From contig CAVRDJ010000004.1 in assembly GCA_963719875.1 (NCBI GenBank), positions 1,240,001 to 1,304,000 of the forward strand: a stretch of DNA of 64,000 nucleotides. Reading direction: 5' to 3'. The stretch is from Palsa-360 sp963719875 (GTDB taxonomy: Bacteria; Acidobacteriota; Terriglobia; Acidiferrales; UBA7541). A program made the position numbers and the translations under genes. Positions 8,025 to 16,226 of the stretch are shown piece by piece (position 1 is the first letter of the stretch; each line of letters begins with the position of its first letter). The notes beneath the pieces were generated by a model. It ran no database searches. It was not told the origin of the DNA and saw only the letters and a list, made by a program, of their open reading frames with translations.

Positions 8025-8251
8025 CGAGGATCCGTGCAAAGCGGCCACGGTTGAGGCTTGATCCGGAGGTTTATCGCCAGCTATGCCGCGAAGTTCTGGA
8101 GCGAGACGGCTGGCGATGCCAATGGTGTGGTCGGATGGAAAATCTTCAAGTCCATCATATTCAATGGCGGAGCCGACTGGGCGATGACTCCACAGAGAAC
8201 CTGATCACCCTCTGCGCATCATGCCATCAAGAAGCCCATCGGAGTTCCTAA
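8021..8251 (+). CDS. Cassette 2 gene E: small HNH endonuclease
   Basis: A 76-aa HNH protein whose TTG start overlaps the stop of D2 (TTGA). CQWCG, LQVHHIQWRSRLGDD and NLITLCASCHQEAH keep every metal-binding and catalytic position. It differs from E1 mainly by QW for QP after HHI and in the last residues. Confidence 0.8.
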   Translation: MTRIRAKRPRLRLDPEVYRQLCREVLERDGWRCQWCGRMENLQVHHIQWRSRLGDDSTENLITLCASCHQEAHRSS

Positions 8252-8694
8252 AAGCCGCCTGCCTCGGGTCTCTTATCAAAAGCAGATGCCACGCCGTACG
8301 GCAGTTCTAAGCAACTACCCAGAGAAACCTCCCCCACCTGATTCACGAGACAATCATTCAACGACAAGAAAAAGAGACCGCGTGGCTTCCATCAGCAACT
8401 ATCATCGGTCCAAAGAGAAAAGGCCGCGGGAAAGAGCCGGAGGGTGTATTCGCCGCCTCGGACGAGCATCCAGCCCCTGCTACAATAGAATGCTTAAGCA
8501 CCGCTTACCTTTTAAGGAGCGAGCGTTCCGCCAAGGTGTTCGGTTGCGCCGAAGCCCGTTTCTGTTTCTTTTTTCGGTACCGGCCGGATATATTTATCGC
8601 GGAATAATAGGAGTCAGCTCAGCGATTGCAAACCAGTTTGGCAACGGTCAAAAGGAGTCTAGAAACTGGGCCGCATAACCGTGGAATCCTTCAC
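8252..8694 (+). other. Intergenic region before the fic gene
   Basis: No convincing gene. A 130-aa open frame (8286-8678) is low-complexity, basic and lacks a family resemblance. CTACAATAG near 8479 resembles a -10 box, and AAAAGGAG (8650-8656) could be a ribosome site for a short leader. Otherwise nothing recognised. Confidence 0.4.
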
Positions 8695-9759
8695 ATGATG
8701 ACATTTCGAGGTAGAAGGCTCGTCGAACTCAAGCTGCCGACAGGAACCGTCTGGCTGATTAGCGACATCGCAGAAGCCAAGGGACGGCAACAACTCTATA
8801 CGAAACAAGTGCCTCAACTTCTGAAAGCACTCCGAGAGATGGCGCTAATTCAGAGCGTCGAATCTTCAAACCGCATCGAGGGTGTCACCGTCGCACCTGA
8901 TCGTCTGATTCCTCTTGTGGTGGGCAACGTTAAACCTCGCGACCGATCTGAGGAAGAAATTCGAGGTTATCGAAGGGCTCTAAGCCTGATTCACGCTGAT
9001 GCCCATAGGTTAGAAGTCACTCCTGATTTTCTGCGACAGCTACACCAAACTTTACAGGAAGGTGCGGCAGACGCAGGTCAGTGGAAGAAGAAAGAGAACG
9101 ACATCGTCGAATTCCGCGAAAACGCGCCGCCAACGATTCGATTTCAACCGGTTTCCGTTGCGGACACACCGGCTGCCATTGAGGAATTGTGCCTTTCTTA
9201 CAGAGTCTCCTTGAATCAGCAAGAGGTTCAGCCTTTGGTGAGCGTCGCGGCGTTAGTGTTCGACTTCCTCTGTATTCACCCTTTTCGCGACGGCAATGGG
9301 CGAATATCTCGTTTGCTAACTCTTCTCGGGCTCTACCAGCACGGATACGAGGTGGGACGCTTCATCAGTTTGGAGCGATTGGTTGAGGAATCCAGGGATG
9401 ACTACTATGAAGCTCTACGCAAAAGCTCCGAGGACTGGCACGAGGCAAAACACGACTTGATTCCGTGGCTCAATTATTTCCTCGGTGTGCTCCGGCGCGC
9501 CTACCGCGAATTCGAACAGCACGCAGGAGAAATGAAATCTCCTCGTGGTGCTAAGACTGTACTTGTTGAAACCGCAATCGATGCCTTTCCTGGGGAATTC
9601 ACCCTCGGGAACTTGGAACGAGCATGCCCCGGGGTAAGCCGCGATATGGTTCGTCGCGTGCTGCGTCAGCTTCAAAAAAAGGGGCGTGTGGCGTGCCTAG
9701 GCCGTGGCCCATCAGCACATTGGCGGAGAAAGGGTAATACCCTCAAGAGAGGGCAATAA
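8695..9759 (+). CDS. Fic-family protein adenylyltransferase (AMPylase)
   Basis: ATG 8695 (or 8698) gives about 354 aa. The catalytic motif HPFRDGNGRISRLL matches HPFx(D/E)GN(G/K)R, which transfers AMP to target hydroxyl side chains. SSNRIEG near the N-terminus is the inhibitory (S/T)xxxE(G/N) helix of class II Fic proteins, so the protein is self-inhibited rather than needing a separate antitoxin. A winged-helix-like C-terminal domain (residues about 285-345, FTLGNLERACPGVSRDMVRR) may bind DNA. It is a single gene between cassettes 2 and 3. Confidence 0.9.
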   Translation: MMTFRGRRLVELKLPTGTVWLISDIAEAKGRQQLYTKQVPQLLKALREMALIQSVESSNRIEGVTVAPDRLIPLVVGNVKPRDRSEEEIRGYRRALSLIHADAHRLEVTPDFLRQLHQTLQEGAADAGQWKKKENDIVEFRENAPPTIRFQPVSVADTPAAIEELCLSYRVSLNQQEVQPLVSVAALVFDFLCIHPFRDGNGRISRLLTLLGLYQHGYEVGRFISLERLVEESRDDYYEALRKSSEDWHEAKHDLIPWLNYFLGVLRRAYREFEQHAGEMKSPRGAKTVLVETAIDAFPGEFTLGNLERACPGVSRDMVRRVLRQLQKKGRVACLGRGPSAHWRRKGNTLKRGQ

Positions 9760-9844
9760 AGAGGGTAATAAACCAGTCCTTCCATTTTTCTTCCTAGAAA
9801 ACAAGAGCATATCCAGACTGGTGTTGCCCGCGGTTTTCGACCGT

Positions 9845-10228
9845 GAAACTCGCGCCGTCAACCGCGCCCTCCGTAAGGCCTACGGCATCGGGCTCTGCTC
9901 GGTCGAGGAACTTGGCTGGGCCCCCAGATCCAACGCTTCTGGCTCGTCCGATCAGCGAAAGGCTTTCACGAACGGAATCAATGGCCACCAGAACGGCCAG
10001 CCTCGCCTCCGCGACCGCCTCTGCCTTCTGATCCGCCAGCACCAGCTCGATGCTGGCCTCGTGAAGGCCTATGCAGCCGACTACTGCGGAACCCCCACCT
10101 TGCGAGATGCCAGCCGAGATCAGGTCGAAGCCTTTATCAACGATCTGGCCGTGCGTGCCACCAAAGATCGCGACGGGCTGATCTGCCAGCTCAACAGCTA
10201 TTCCAAATCACAGGAGGTGGCCCCATGA
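9845..10228 (+). pseudogene. Cassette 3 gene A, 3' part only
   Basis: Homology to gene A starts abruptly at GAAACTCGC (9845-9853), encoding ETRAVNRALRK. It runs to the normal stop, which overlaps gene B3 by ATGA. The N-terminal about 130 residues and promoter are absent. The break is at the same codon at which the 5' fragment A4 (15484-15873) stops, so the two halves together make a whole gene. An upstream in-frame ATG (9704) would add unrelated residues. Confidence 0.75.
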
Positions 10229-10659
10229 AGCGCCATATCCCAGGTTTGCATGGTGACAGTCCCAACAATCCGAGCATCTTGGAGGGCGTTTTCCTGGTCC
10301 GTATCGACCGGACCTTCTACCGCTGGCATCCCGAGCGGCCGTTCTATGTTCTGCGGCTCATCATTCTCGAACCAAGAGAACACCAAGGCCGTTCCCTCAA
10401 CGGCCGTCTCTACTGCACTCCCAAAGCACTTTGGAAACTCCGCTGGTTCTTGCGGGACTTTGGCTACGACCCTGATCTCTTGGGCCGAGACGAAGTGGAC
10501 GAAAAGGCACTCGTCGGCCTTCGTGGAATCGTGCGGATTTCCCGCACCACCCTGAACGGTCGCTCGTTTCTCAATCTCGGCGGGTTTGCTCCAGCTAGTG
10601 AATGGGAAGAACTCTCCGTGTCTGCGACAAGCAATCAGGAGGTGGCCCGTGACGTTTAG
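10225..10659 (+). CDS. Cassette 3 gene B: DUF669-like protein
   Basis: An intact 144-aa copy of gene B with ATG 10225 overlapping the stop of A3 and AGGAGGTGG just upstream. Differences from B1 cluster in residues 6-17 and at the C-terminus (SATSNQEVARDV); the central LEGVFLV...GRSFLNLGGFAPA block is conserved. It lies downstream of a headless A gene, so expression is doubtful. Confidence 0.7.
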   Translation: MKRHIPGLHGDSPNNPSILEGVFLVRIDRTFYRWHPERPFYVLRLIILEPREHQGRSLNGRLYCTPKALWKLRWFLRDFGYDPDLLGRDEVDEKALVGLRGIVRISRTTLNGRSFLNLGGFAPASEWEELSVSATSNQEVARDV

Positions 10660-11263
10660 CTACACGCAGGTTTCCCAGTACCTACGCTGTCCGAGGAGTT
10701 ACCGCTTTCGGTATCTGGACGGCTGGAGGGAGAAGGAGTCTCGAGCGGCGCTGTGCTTCGGCCGGTGTTTTGAGAAGGCAATCGCGGCGCTCTTCGAGCG
10801 TGAGGATGCCGGAGCGGTCTTGTTCAAGGAGTGGGGAGCGTACCGCGATGTTCAATTGGAGTACTCCCACGGAGATGACTGGGAGCGCCTGCTTCGCCAG
10901 GGAATCGGCCTCTTGGAACAGTTTGCCCGAGATAACCGAATCCGCATTCGCCAACCCAAACGAAACATGCAGAAGAAAATCGTCCGCTCGCTCTCGAGCG
11001 GCAACGAGTTCGTGGCCTATGTCGATGCCATTGGCCACCTGGACGGCACGCGGCGTTTGCTGGAATGGAAAACCACGAGTGCTCGTTATCCGGAGCAGCC
11101 CGAGGGGCTGACATCGCTGGACCTTCAGCTCGTCTGCTACTCCTGGATCACGGGCATCTCCGATGTCGCTATTGTTGCGTTTGTGCGGAAACGCGTTCCG
11201 GAGATTCAATATCTGATGGCTTCGATCACAGAAGATGTAGGAAAGCACGTCGGTCCAAAATGA
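10649..11263 (+). pseudogene. Cassette 3 gene C, 3'-truncated nuclease
   Basis: GTG 10649 starts the gene as in the other copies. Cys14, the Asp, EWK and QxxxY motifs are intact. Homology ends after YLMASITE (about residue 195), followed by nine unrelated residues and TGA at 11263. The C-terminal cysteine cluster is therefore lost. The missing 3' end resembles the scrap at 59838-60020, which begins only about 13 codons further on. Confidence 0.75.
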
Positions 11264-11713
11264 GGCCTTGGACCCCGCCGTAAATCCAACTTTTTAAGGA
11301 GATCACCTTTTATTGGAAGAGACCCTCCCCGGGGCCCCCCTTTTAGGGCAGTAACAAATTCCCTGCTAACAGGGAAATTTACTGGGAATCTTCAGGTATC
11401 GCTGAACGAGTTCCGACGCTAAGTCTATGCCATTCAGCAATCTTGCCTTTACTTCATTAGGATCGGAACAGGGAATTTTCCGGCAGCTAGCAGGGAAAGC
11501 CCTCCTGATTCAGGGAATTCACCGGGAGCGGCTGGGTATTCAAGCGGATCAAAGTGGCAGGGGTACTTCCGCGGACGAGGGGCGCTGCCGGACAGCGGCG
11601 CCGATCCCGTACGCTTTCCTTAAGCAATTGGTCATCGCTCGACTACCATAACATTCGCAATTCCCACTGTATTGACAGCGTGGAAATTTTTCTCAGTTGG
11701 TGGGACCCACGTG
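11264..11713 (+). other. Intergenic region between C3 and terL
   Basis: No gene recognised. The sequence is rich in short recurring AGGGAATT/CAGGGAA words (about 11345-11520), which looks like decayed repetitive DNA. The 74-aa and 89-aa open frames here show no family pattern and are probably chance. Confidence 0.4.
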
Positions 11714-13192
11714 TCAGCGAATCCATTCGGGGCGCGCCTCGCGCAGTCGGTCGTCCCAAGGGCGGGATGCACGGAAGAATGAGATGGGATTCAGAGGCAA
11801 AGCATTTAGTGAATTGTCCTTGAACCAGTCCAAGGCTTGCGAAGTGGAGTCCACTTGATCGTCGAATTTCCCGTTAGGGAAGATCGTCAACTCGTGTCTA
11901 TATTCTTCGAGCCACTCCGCCTTATCCGGAAGATGGACGAATCCATTTTCAATTATGCCGGTGACCGAATGCAGACGCATCCTCTTGTGAGTGATGGGGT
12001 CATATCCCTGGACCGCAGGCATTTCCTCGTTGACTAATTCCTGAATGAGTTGCGTGCCTGACGCCCTGTCCTCGATCAAAATTGTTTTCGCACCAAAAGC
12101 TTCTGCTTGCTCGCGCACGGCACGCTTGAGATCTGGATAGCTTACACGCTTGCGATACACATGAAGAAGATAAAGATGTTTTTCCAGTACACCCCAAGTA
12201 GTGCAGACGCTGTAATCGCTCAGCTCGGCTGGCTTGTTTGCCGAATCCCAACTTTGAAAGATGAAATCGAATTTCGAGGGCAGATCTGCTTCAGTATAAC
12301 CCTTGAACCATTCGAGCTTCACCATGCCACCGCCCAAGGGCGCCGGAGCCTGCTGATACTGGCCAGCAAAGTTGTATTCGCCTTGAACCCTGCGAATCTC
12401 TGCGAGAACTTCGAGAGGCTCTCGTTCGGGGTGTAACGCCTCACCTTGGCGACGAGTGAACCTCTTTTGACCGTAAGGCGTTTGGACCAGGTACTCTTCA
12501 TCTTCGTCCGCAATGGCCGGGAACTTCAACACTCGCCAACCAGTCTGTTGTAGAACATGGCCGACCAGGTCGTCTTCGTGGAGGCGCTGCATGATTAAGA
12601 TGATGCAGCCGCGACTCTTATCATTGAGCCGACTGATCACCGTGTGGTCAAACCAATCATTGACACCCTGACGTCGAGCTTCTGATAGAGCCTCGTCTGG
12701 CCGGAGAGCGTCATCGATGATGACAAAGTCAGCGCCTCGACCGGTCAGCACACCACCAACGGAGGTCGCCAGACGAAAGCCCTTTTGGGTCGTCGAAAAA
12801 TCGTGCACCGCCTGCCTGGGTCTTGCGAGACGACAAGCTGGGAACACCTTGTGATACCATCGAGTCCTCATTAAGGACAGGCAATCTCCCGCCAATTTAT
12901 CGGCGAGACCTTGCGCGTAGCTGGCGCAGATGATTTGGGCAGCTGGATTTTGCCCGAGAAGCCACGCACAAAATGAGATCGAAGTCATGTGCGATTTGAG
13001 TGAGCGTGGTGGCAAATTGATGACTAGCCGGCACAAGTTCCCTGCTCGGCACTGTTCGAGAGCCTCGGCGATAACGTCGATATGCCAATTGTGAAAAAAC
13101 TGTGTTTCAGGATAGAGTTCATAGAAACTTCCCTCTGCAAACGCCACGAAATCGCTCCGTACGAATGCTTGAACTTCGGCTTCGCTAACCAT
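11714..13192 (-). CDS. terL: Phage terminase large subunit
   Basis: A 492-aa protein; ATG 13192 is preferred over TTG 13195. The N-terminal ATPase region shows a Walker-A-like LVINLPPRSLKSHMTSI and a Walker B segment ADFVIIDDALRPDEAL. It is followed by the coupling region (GCIILIMQRLHEDDLVGHVL) and a C-terminal RNase-H-like nuclease with FQSWDSANK, ILIEDRASGTQL and KFDDQVDSTSQAL, supplying the acidic residues that cut concatemers. It packages DNA into a procapsid. The gene start overlaps the DUF5681 gene. No portal, protease or capsid gene is near, so it is a stranded packaging gene or part of a satellite-like element. Confidence 0.9.
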   Translation of the reverse strand: MVSEAEVQAFVRSDFVAFAEGSFYELYPETQFFHNWHIDVIAEALEQCRAGNLCRLVINLPPRSLKSHMTSISFCAWLLGQNPAAQIICASYAQGLADKLAGDCLSLMRTRWYHKVFPACRLARPRQAVHDFSTTQKGFRLATSVGGVLTGRGADFVIIDDALRPDEALSEARRQGVNDWFDHTVISRLNDKSRGCIILIMQRLHEDDLVGHVLQQTGWRVLKFPAIADEDEEYLVQTPYGQKRFTRRQGEALHPEREPLEVLAEIRRVQGEYNFAGQYQQAPAPLGGGMVKLEWFKGYTEADLPSKFDFIFQSWDSANKPAELSDYSVCTTWGVLEKHLYLLHVYRKRVSYPDLKRAVREQAEAFGAKTILIEDRASGTQLIQELVNEEMPAVQGYDPITHKRMRLHSVTGIIENGFVHLPDKAEWLEEYRHELTIFPNGKFDDQVDSTSQALDWFKDNSLNALPLNPISFFRASRPWDDRLREARPEWIR

Positions 13193-13586
13193 CAAGTTTA
13201 TCCTCCTCGGAGAAATTTTCTAGTCGATTGAGCACGCCTTGCATGACCTTTCGATCGGTTTCGGTAAGGTGTCTTGCCGATATCGTTGGATCATTCGCGC
13301 CCTCCTGGTCCATTGCGCCAACAAGCGCCGTGAGCTGCCGCAGTGCTGGCATGTCACCCGCGGTAGCTTTGTCGACTAGCTGCTTGACCGCTAAGTCGAG
13401 TTTAGTGATGCGCCTGCGTTTGCCGTTTGCGGTCACAACCACTTTTTCTCGTAGAGCCCTCGCGAGGACGGTCGCGAGATTCTCACTGCATTTTGGCCGA
13501 CCTTTCGGATTGCCCGAAACGCCCTTGCGAAACTGGGTATGGCGCGGCGGCTTGCGGTATCCAACCTCGTCGTCAGTCGTAGCCAT
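13185..13586 (-). CDS. DUF5681 protein, probable small-terminase partner
   Basis: ATG 13586 behind AAAGGAG gives 133 aa; a longer reading from 13664 lacks a ribosome site. The N-terminus YRKPPRHTQFRKGVSGNPKGRPK is the DUF5681 signature ('P..tqFkkG.SGNp.GRPk'). The helical C-terminal half follows. DUF5681 genes sit immediately before terL in many phages, as here (overlap of 8 bp), suggesting DNA recognition for packaging. Confidence 0.8.
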   Translation of the reverse strand: MATTDDEVGYRKPPRHTQFRKGVSGNPKGRPKCSENLATVLARALREKVVVTANGKRRRITKLDLAVKQLVDKATAGDMPALRQLTALVGAMDQEGANDPTISARHLTETDRKVMQGVLNRLENFSEEDKLDG

Positions 13587-13716
13587 CGCAATTTTCTCCT
13601 TTAATTCCGCGTTTTTCTCACCTGCAGAAATTATTTTTAGTCTCCTCTCTGGGCCAGTATCCACGAATTAACTTCTAAAGTAGTTAACAACTTGAATAAG
13701 ACAAGCAGAAAGAAAA

Positions 13717-13753
13717 AAGGGCAGCCCAGAAACAACCAAACTGGGACTGCCCT
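13717..13753 (-). terminator. Intrinsic terminator 1 (minus strand)
   Basis: Read on the minus strand, AAGGGCAGTCCCAG pairs with CTGGGCTGCCCTT across an 11-nt loop, with one bulged base, and is followed by a run of T. It lies upstream of the DUF5681-terL pair and would stop minus-strand transcription arriving from the right. Confidence 0.7.
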
Positions 13754-13810
13754 TACCAAGCTTTCGGCGACGGGATTTACGCTGTCCGTCCTCATTACGA
13801 CCCCCTAAGT

Positions 13811-13840
13811 AAAAAAAGGGCAGCCCGGGACAAGCTGCCC
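13811..13840 (-). terminator. Intrinsic terminator 2 (minus strand)
   Basis: On the minus strand GGGCAGC and GCTGCCC form a 7-bp stem followed by seven T residues. It shares the AAAAAAGGGCAGCCC core with the terminator 100 bp away, so the two look like a duplication. Confidence 0.65.
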
Positions 13841-14211
13841 TCAAAACAATTTATGCTCTAGTTCGCAAGGCAAGCGGTTCAAACCACCGCTTGCATCAAC
13901 CGAATATTCGCTCTTTGTTCGCTTGGAGTCAAGCAGAACTTTACCTAAAAGTTCGACGAACATGCAGATCTACGAGATTCCTACAACCAGCGCGTGTAAA
14001 ACCCATGTGATTGACGATCAGTCCTGCGGCTCATAGGAACGCGCGTGATGAGCCGCTTGAAAGTGATCTACTGAAGCCGAGTGAAGGCCATGCGGCGATT
14101 TTCTCTGAGGGAGAATTCGACAGATTGTGAACAAACTCGCTCATGATTTAAACTCTCTCATTCGCTGTGGTACAAAAACTCGGTCTGGTCAATCGGGCAC
14201 TCGAGGTAATT
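13841..14211 (+). other. Intergenic region before the sprT-like gene
   Basis: No gene or RNA recognised. TAAACTCTCTCATTCGC and nearby A/T-rich stretches may hold the promoter of the metalloprotease gene, but no clear -35/-10 pair was found. Confidence 0.35.
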
Positions 14212-14739
14212 ATGTCAAAACTGGTTTTGAATGGTGTCGACTGCAAGAATCTCCAGAATTTGTTCGCCGAGTATAACCAACTTTATTTTGGTGGTCGCTT
14301 GCCGCCGTACAAGGCGCTCCTCACAAATGACCACAGTCGATGTGAAAGGCGTAAGCGAAGAATCTACGTCAACCCAGAAAATGAAGATGTTTCTGTGATC
14401 ATTCTGCACGAAATGGTGCATGCAGCCGTAGGCCCGGGACACGAAAAAGCATTCCTCGATGAGCTTGCGCGATTAGTCGAGCTTGGAGCGCCACTGCAGG
14501 AGGAACTAAAGAGGTATGCTCCGGAGAAGGTAATCACCCCAAATCAACTCCTCGGCGAATTCTTTGAAGCAGGACTGTACGCACCACCCGACTGGACATG
14601 GTCTGAGGTTCGTCGGCACGAGGGGTATAGGTGGGGCATTACGGACAAACATGGTGGGGCCAAAAGCCGTCGTTGGTCTCGTTTTCTTCGTAGAGCACGT
14701 CGCGAATGGTATCGAGGGCGGGCGCTTGCATACGCCTGA
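14212..14739 (+). CDS. SprT-like zinc metalloprotease
   Basis: ATG 14212 follows GAGG and gives 175 aa. The zinc site is HEMVHA followed nine residues later by the third His in GPGHEKAF, the HExxH...H pattern of SprT/Spartan proteins. LFAEYNQLYFGGRLP near the start is the typical opening of the family. SprT-like proteins act on DNA-bound or DNA-crosslinked proteins; phage and plasmid versions are common. A basic C-terminus (KSRRWSRFLRRARREWYRGR) would suit DNA contact. It is read opposite to terL. Confidence 0.85.
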   Translation: MSKLVLNGVDCKNLQNLFAEYNQLYFGGRLPPYKALLTNDHSRCERRKRRIYVNPENEDVSVIILHEMVHAAVGPGHEKAFLDELARLVELGAPLQEELKRYAPEKVITPNQLLGEFFEAGLYAPPDWTWSEVRRHEGYRWGITDKHGGAKSRRWSRFLRRARREWYRGRALAYA

Positions 14740-14874
14740 GATGCGCGGCCGTGCGCTGGCCTGGCCGCTCCTGCTCCGCCGTCTTGTTTGATTCTCTAGG
14801 TTTCGGTGCGGCAGCGGTCCCAATACACCCTGGCGCTTCTCGGCTTCGGCGGCGACAAACGCGGTCTGTCGCAG

Positions 14875-14962
14875 GCCGGGAATTCGCCGAGATCCGGAGG
14901 AGGCGGAACTACTCGGAGGGTTCTTTCTTCTGGCGGGAGAGAAAGCGCTGGAGATATGAATG
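14875..14962 (+). repeat. Dispersed ~85-bp repeat, copy 2
   Basis: Matches 2055-2142 at roughly 80-85% by eye (shared GGAATTCGCCGAGATCC-like start, CGGAACTACTC, GAGAGAAAGCGCTGGA). It abuts a decayed fragment of cassette gene C at its right end. Confidence 0.5.
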
Positions 14963-15092
14963 GAGGCAGAACGAGACTCTGGCATCACTGAGCTTCGGCC
15001 CGTGTATTGAGAAGGCACTGGCTTGATTTTTCGAGCGCAGGATGCCCGCATAAGCTTCAGTTCAAGCAGGGCGGATTTTTCGCGGACTATAA
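14963..15092 (+). pseudogene. Decayed remnant of cassette gene C
   Basis: Translation gives RYEWRQNETLASLSFGPCIE and KALA, then a stop, then FFERRM and further broken matches. It aligns with RYLDGWREKESRAALCFGRCFEKALAALFERED...EWGAYRDVPLEYS of gene C (residues about 21-73). Several stops and indels mark an old, dead copy, much more diverged than the others. Confidence 0.6.
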
Positions 15093-15165
15093 CTGAGTTT
15101 CTGTGATTTCCCGGCACCGCGCGGAGGCGTTTATGCCAAAAGGCAAAGAAATTCGTGCTTCGCGC

Positions 15166-15354
15166 TTAGGAGCTTGAGTCTTTTTCAGACACCTTGCTCA
15201 CTTTCTTTTTGGAAGACGCCTCTTGCTTCCATAGGTTAGCGAGTGTCACTTCCAAGTAGTTCGTCACAGACCGTTTTTCCTTCTTTGCTTCCATTGTCAG
15301 TCTGCGCTTGAATTCGGGTGATACTCGAAGATTCAGTGTCGCGGTTTTCCGCAT
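15166..15354 (-). CDS. Ribbon-helix-helix regulator divergent from A4
   Basis: ATG 15354 behind GAGGAG gives 62 aa; a reading from 15441 would run into the operator. TATLNLRVSPEFKRRLTMEAKKEKRSVTNYLEVTL is a MetJ/Arc-type ribbon-helix-helix: a beta strand followed by two helices. The C-terminus is a Lys/Ser-rich tail. RHH proteins of this size autoregulate by binding tandem half-sites, and three CGTTAC half-sites lie in the divergent promoter at 15442-15471. Confidence 0.75.
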   Translation of the reverse strand: MRKTATLNLRVSPEFKRRLTMEAKKEKRSVTNYLEVTLANLWKQEASSKKKVSKVSEKDSSS

Positions 15355-15434
15355 GCGCTCCTCTGTAGATACGGGCCGGATGCTATCCGAGCGCAATACG
15401 ACCGTCAAGAAGACAGACAATGAAATAATCCCAG

Positions 15435-15471
15435 TTGACATGTAACGTTAAAATCGTTACAATAGCGTTAC
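15435..15471 (+). promoter_or_regulatory. Promoter and CGTTAC operator of A4
   Basis: TTGACA 15435-15440 and TACAAT 15458-15463 are 17 bp apart. Half-sites GTAACG (15442-15447, inverted), CGTTAC (15455-15460) and CGTTAC (15466-15471) cover the spacer, the -10 and the start region; the last two are 11 bp apart, one helical turn. This is the expected layout for a ribbon-helix-helix repressor. Confidence 0.7.
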
Positions 15472-15483
15472 ATGGAGATACTA

Positions 15484-15873
15484 ATGCGAAAACAATCAAA
15501 TGGCCACCTGCGACAAAATATCTCACTTGCAAGAAAGTCGCTCGGAAAATTAGGAAGGCAGAATTATCAGGCTCTTATTAATCTTTCCCAAGTTTATGGG
15601 TTTTCGATTGCTGTTGGTGACTTACTCCTTTTAGATGGCAAGTGGTATGTTACCCACACGGGGCTGATTCGCCTCGCCAACCGCGCACGCTGCTTGGGCA
15701 TAAGCGTCCAGCCGATACGTGAATTTTGTGATGCCTCCGTCAGCCGGTGGGTCTTTAAGGCGACCGTCTACAAGTCACCCCGCTCTCGTGGCTTCGTCGG
15801 CTACGGCGACGCAGATCCCTCAAATGTCTCTTCCCTGGTCCACGGCGCCGAAATGCGCGTCGCCGATACTCGC
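15484..15873 (+). pseudogene. Gene A4: 5' half of a cassette A gene
   Basis: ATG 15484 follows GGAG by 6 nt. The N-terminal about 90 residues are distinct (ends with WYVTHTGLIRLANRAR), then WVFKATVYKSPRSRGFVGYG and the GAEMRVADTR block match A5 nearly base for base. Homology stops at ACTCGC (15868-15873). The frame then runs on through unrelated sequence, antisense to the next regulator, to 16194. Promoter and operator are intact, so a truncated protein could be made. Its missing 3' half matches A3 at 9845. Confidence 0.75.
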
Positions 15874-15956
15874 CCGGTACTCCAACAAGATTTAAGTGAA
15901 CCGCACCTTGAAAACCGGATTATCTTGGCCGAAGTCCACTCAACTTTTAACCTCGC

Positions 15957-16166
15957 TCACGGCCGCCGCCTACTTCCACGCCTCACGGTAGGCAACTGCG
16001 CGGTGTCACTCTTAGTCTCGTTTCGAATAGCGCGATCAAGAAGGAATTCGATCTGTCGATTAAGCGAACGATGTTCTTGTTGCGCGAGCTCAACGATCTT
16101 TGCTTTGAGACTTGCGGGTATGCGTATCAGGAGCCGCGCGTTCGGTTCTGGGGGTGGACTAGGCAT
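15957..16166 (-). CDS. Arc-like ribbon-helix-helix regulator divergent from cassette 5
   Basis: A 69-aa protein from ATG 16166. ARLLIRIPASLKAKIVELAQ and EHRSLNRQIEFLLDRAI give the strand-helix-helix of Arc/MetJ-type repressors. It differs in sequence from the RHH protein at 15166. Direct repeats AATGATAT spaced 11 bp lie over the promoter of gene A5, the probable operator. Confidence 0.75.
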   Translation of the reverse strand: MPSPPPEPNARLLIRIPASLKAKIVELAQQEHRSLNRQIEFLLDRAIRNETKSDTAQLPTVRRGSRRRP

Positions 16167-16190
16167 GGGGCCTACAGGAGAAGTTATTGA

Positions 16191-16226
16191 TTGACAGCCT
16201 CTGCCAGAATGATATCATAATGATAT
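16191..16226 (+). promoter_or_regulatory. Promoter and AATGATAT operator of cassette 5
   Basis: TTGACA 16191-16196 and TATCAT 16213-16218 are 16 bp apart. AATGATAT occurs at 16208-16215 and again at 16219-16226, 11 bp start to start, overlapping the -10 box. Gene A5 begins at 16261 behind AAGGAG. Confidence 0.7.

Noticed and set aside
8286..8678. Possible 130-aa gene before fic
   Set aside because: Basic low-complexity sequence without motifs, ending just before the fic start; no ribosome site at its start.
11427..11651. Short open frames between C3 and terL
   Set aside because: They run through a stretch of recurring AGGGAATT-like words and have no recognisable protein pattern.
14506..15117. 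203-aa minus-strand open frame
   Set aside because: It is antisense to the SprT-like gene, the dispersed repeat and the C remnant; composition is that of a shadow frame.
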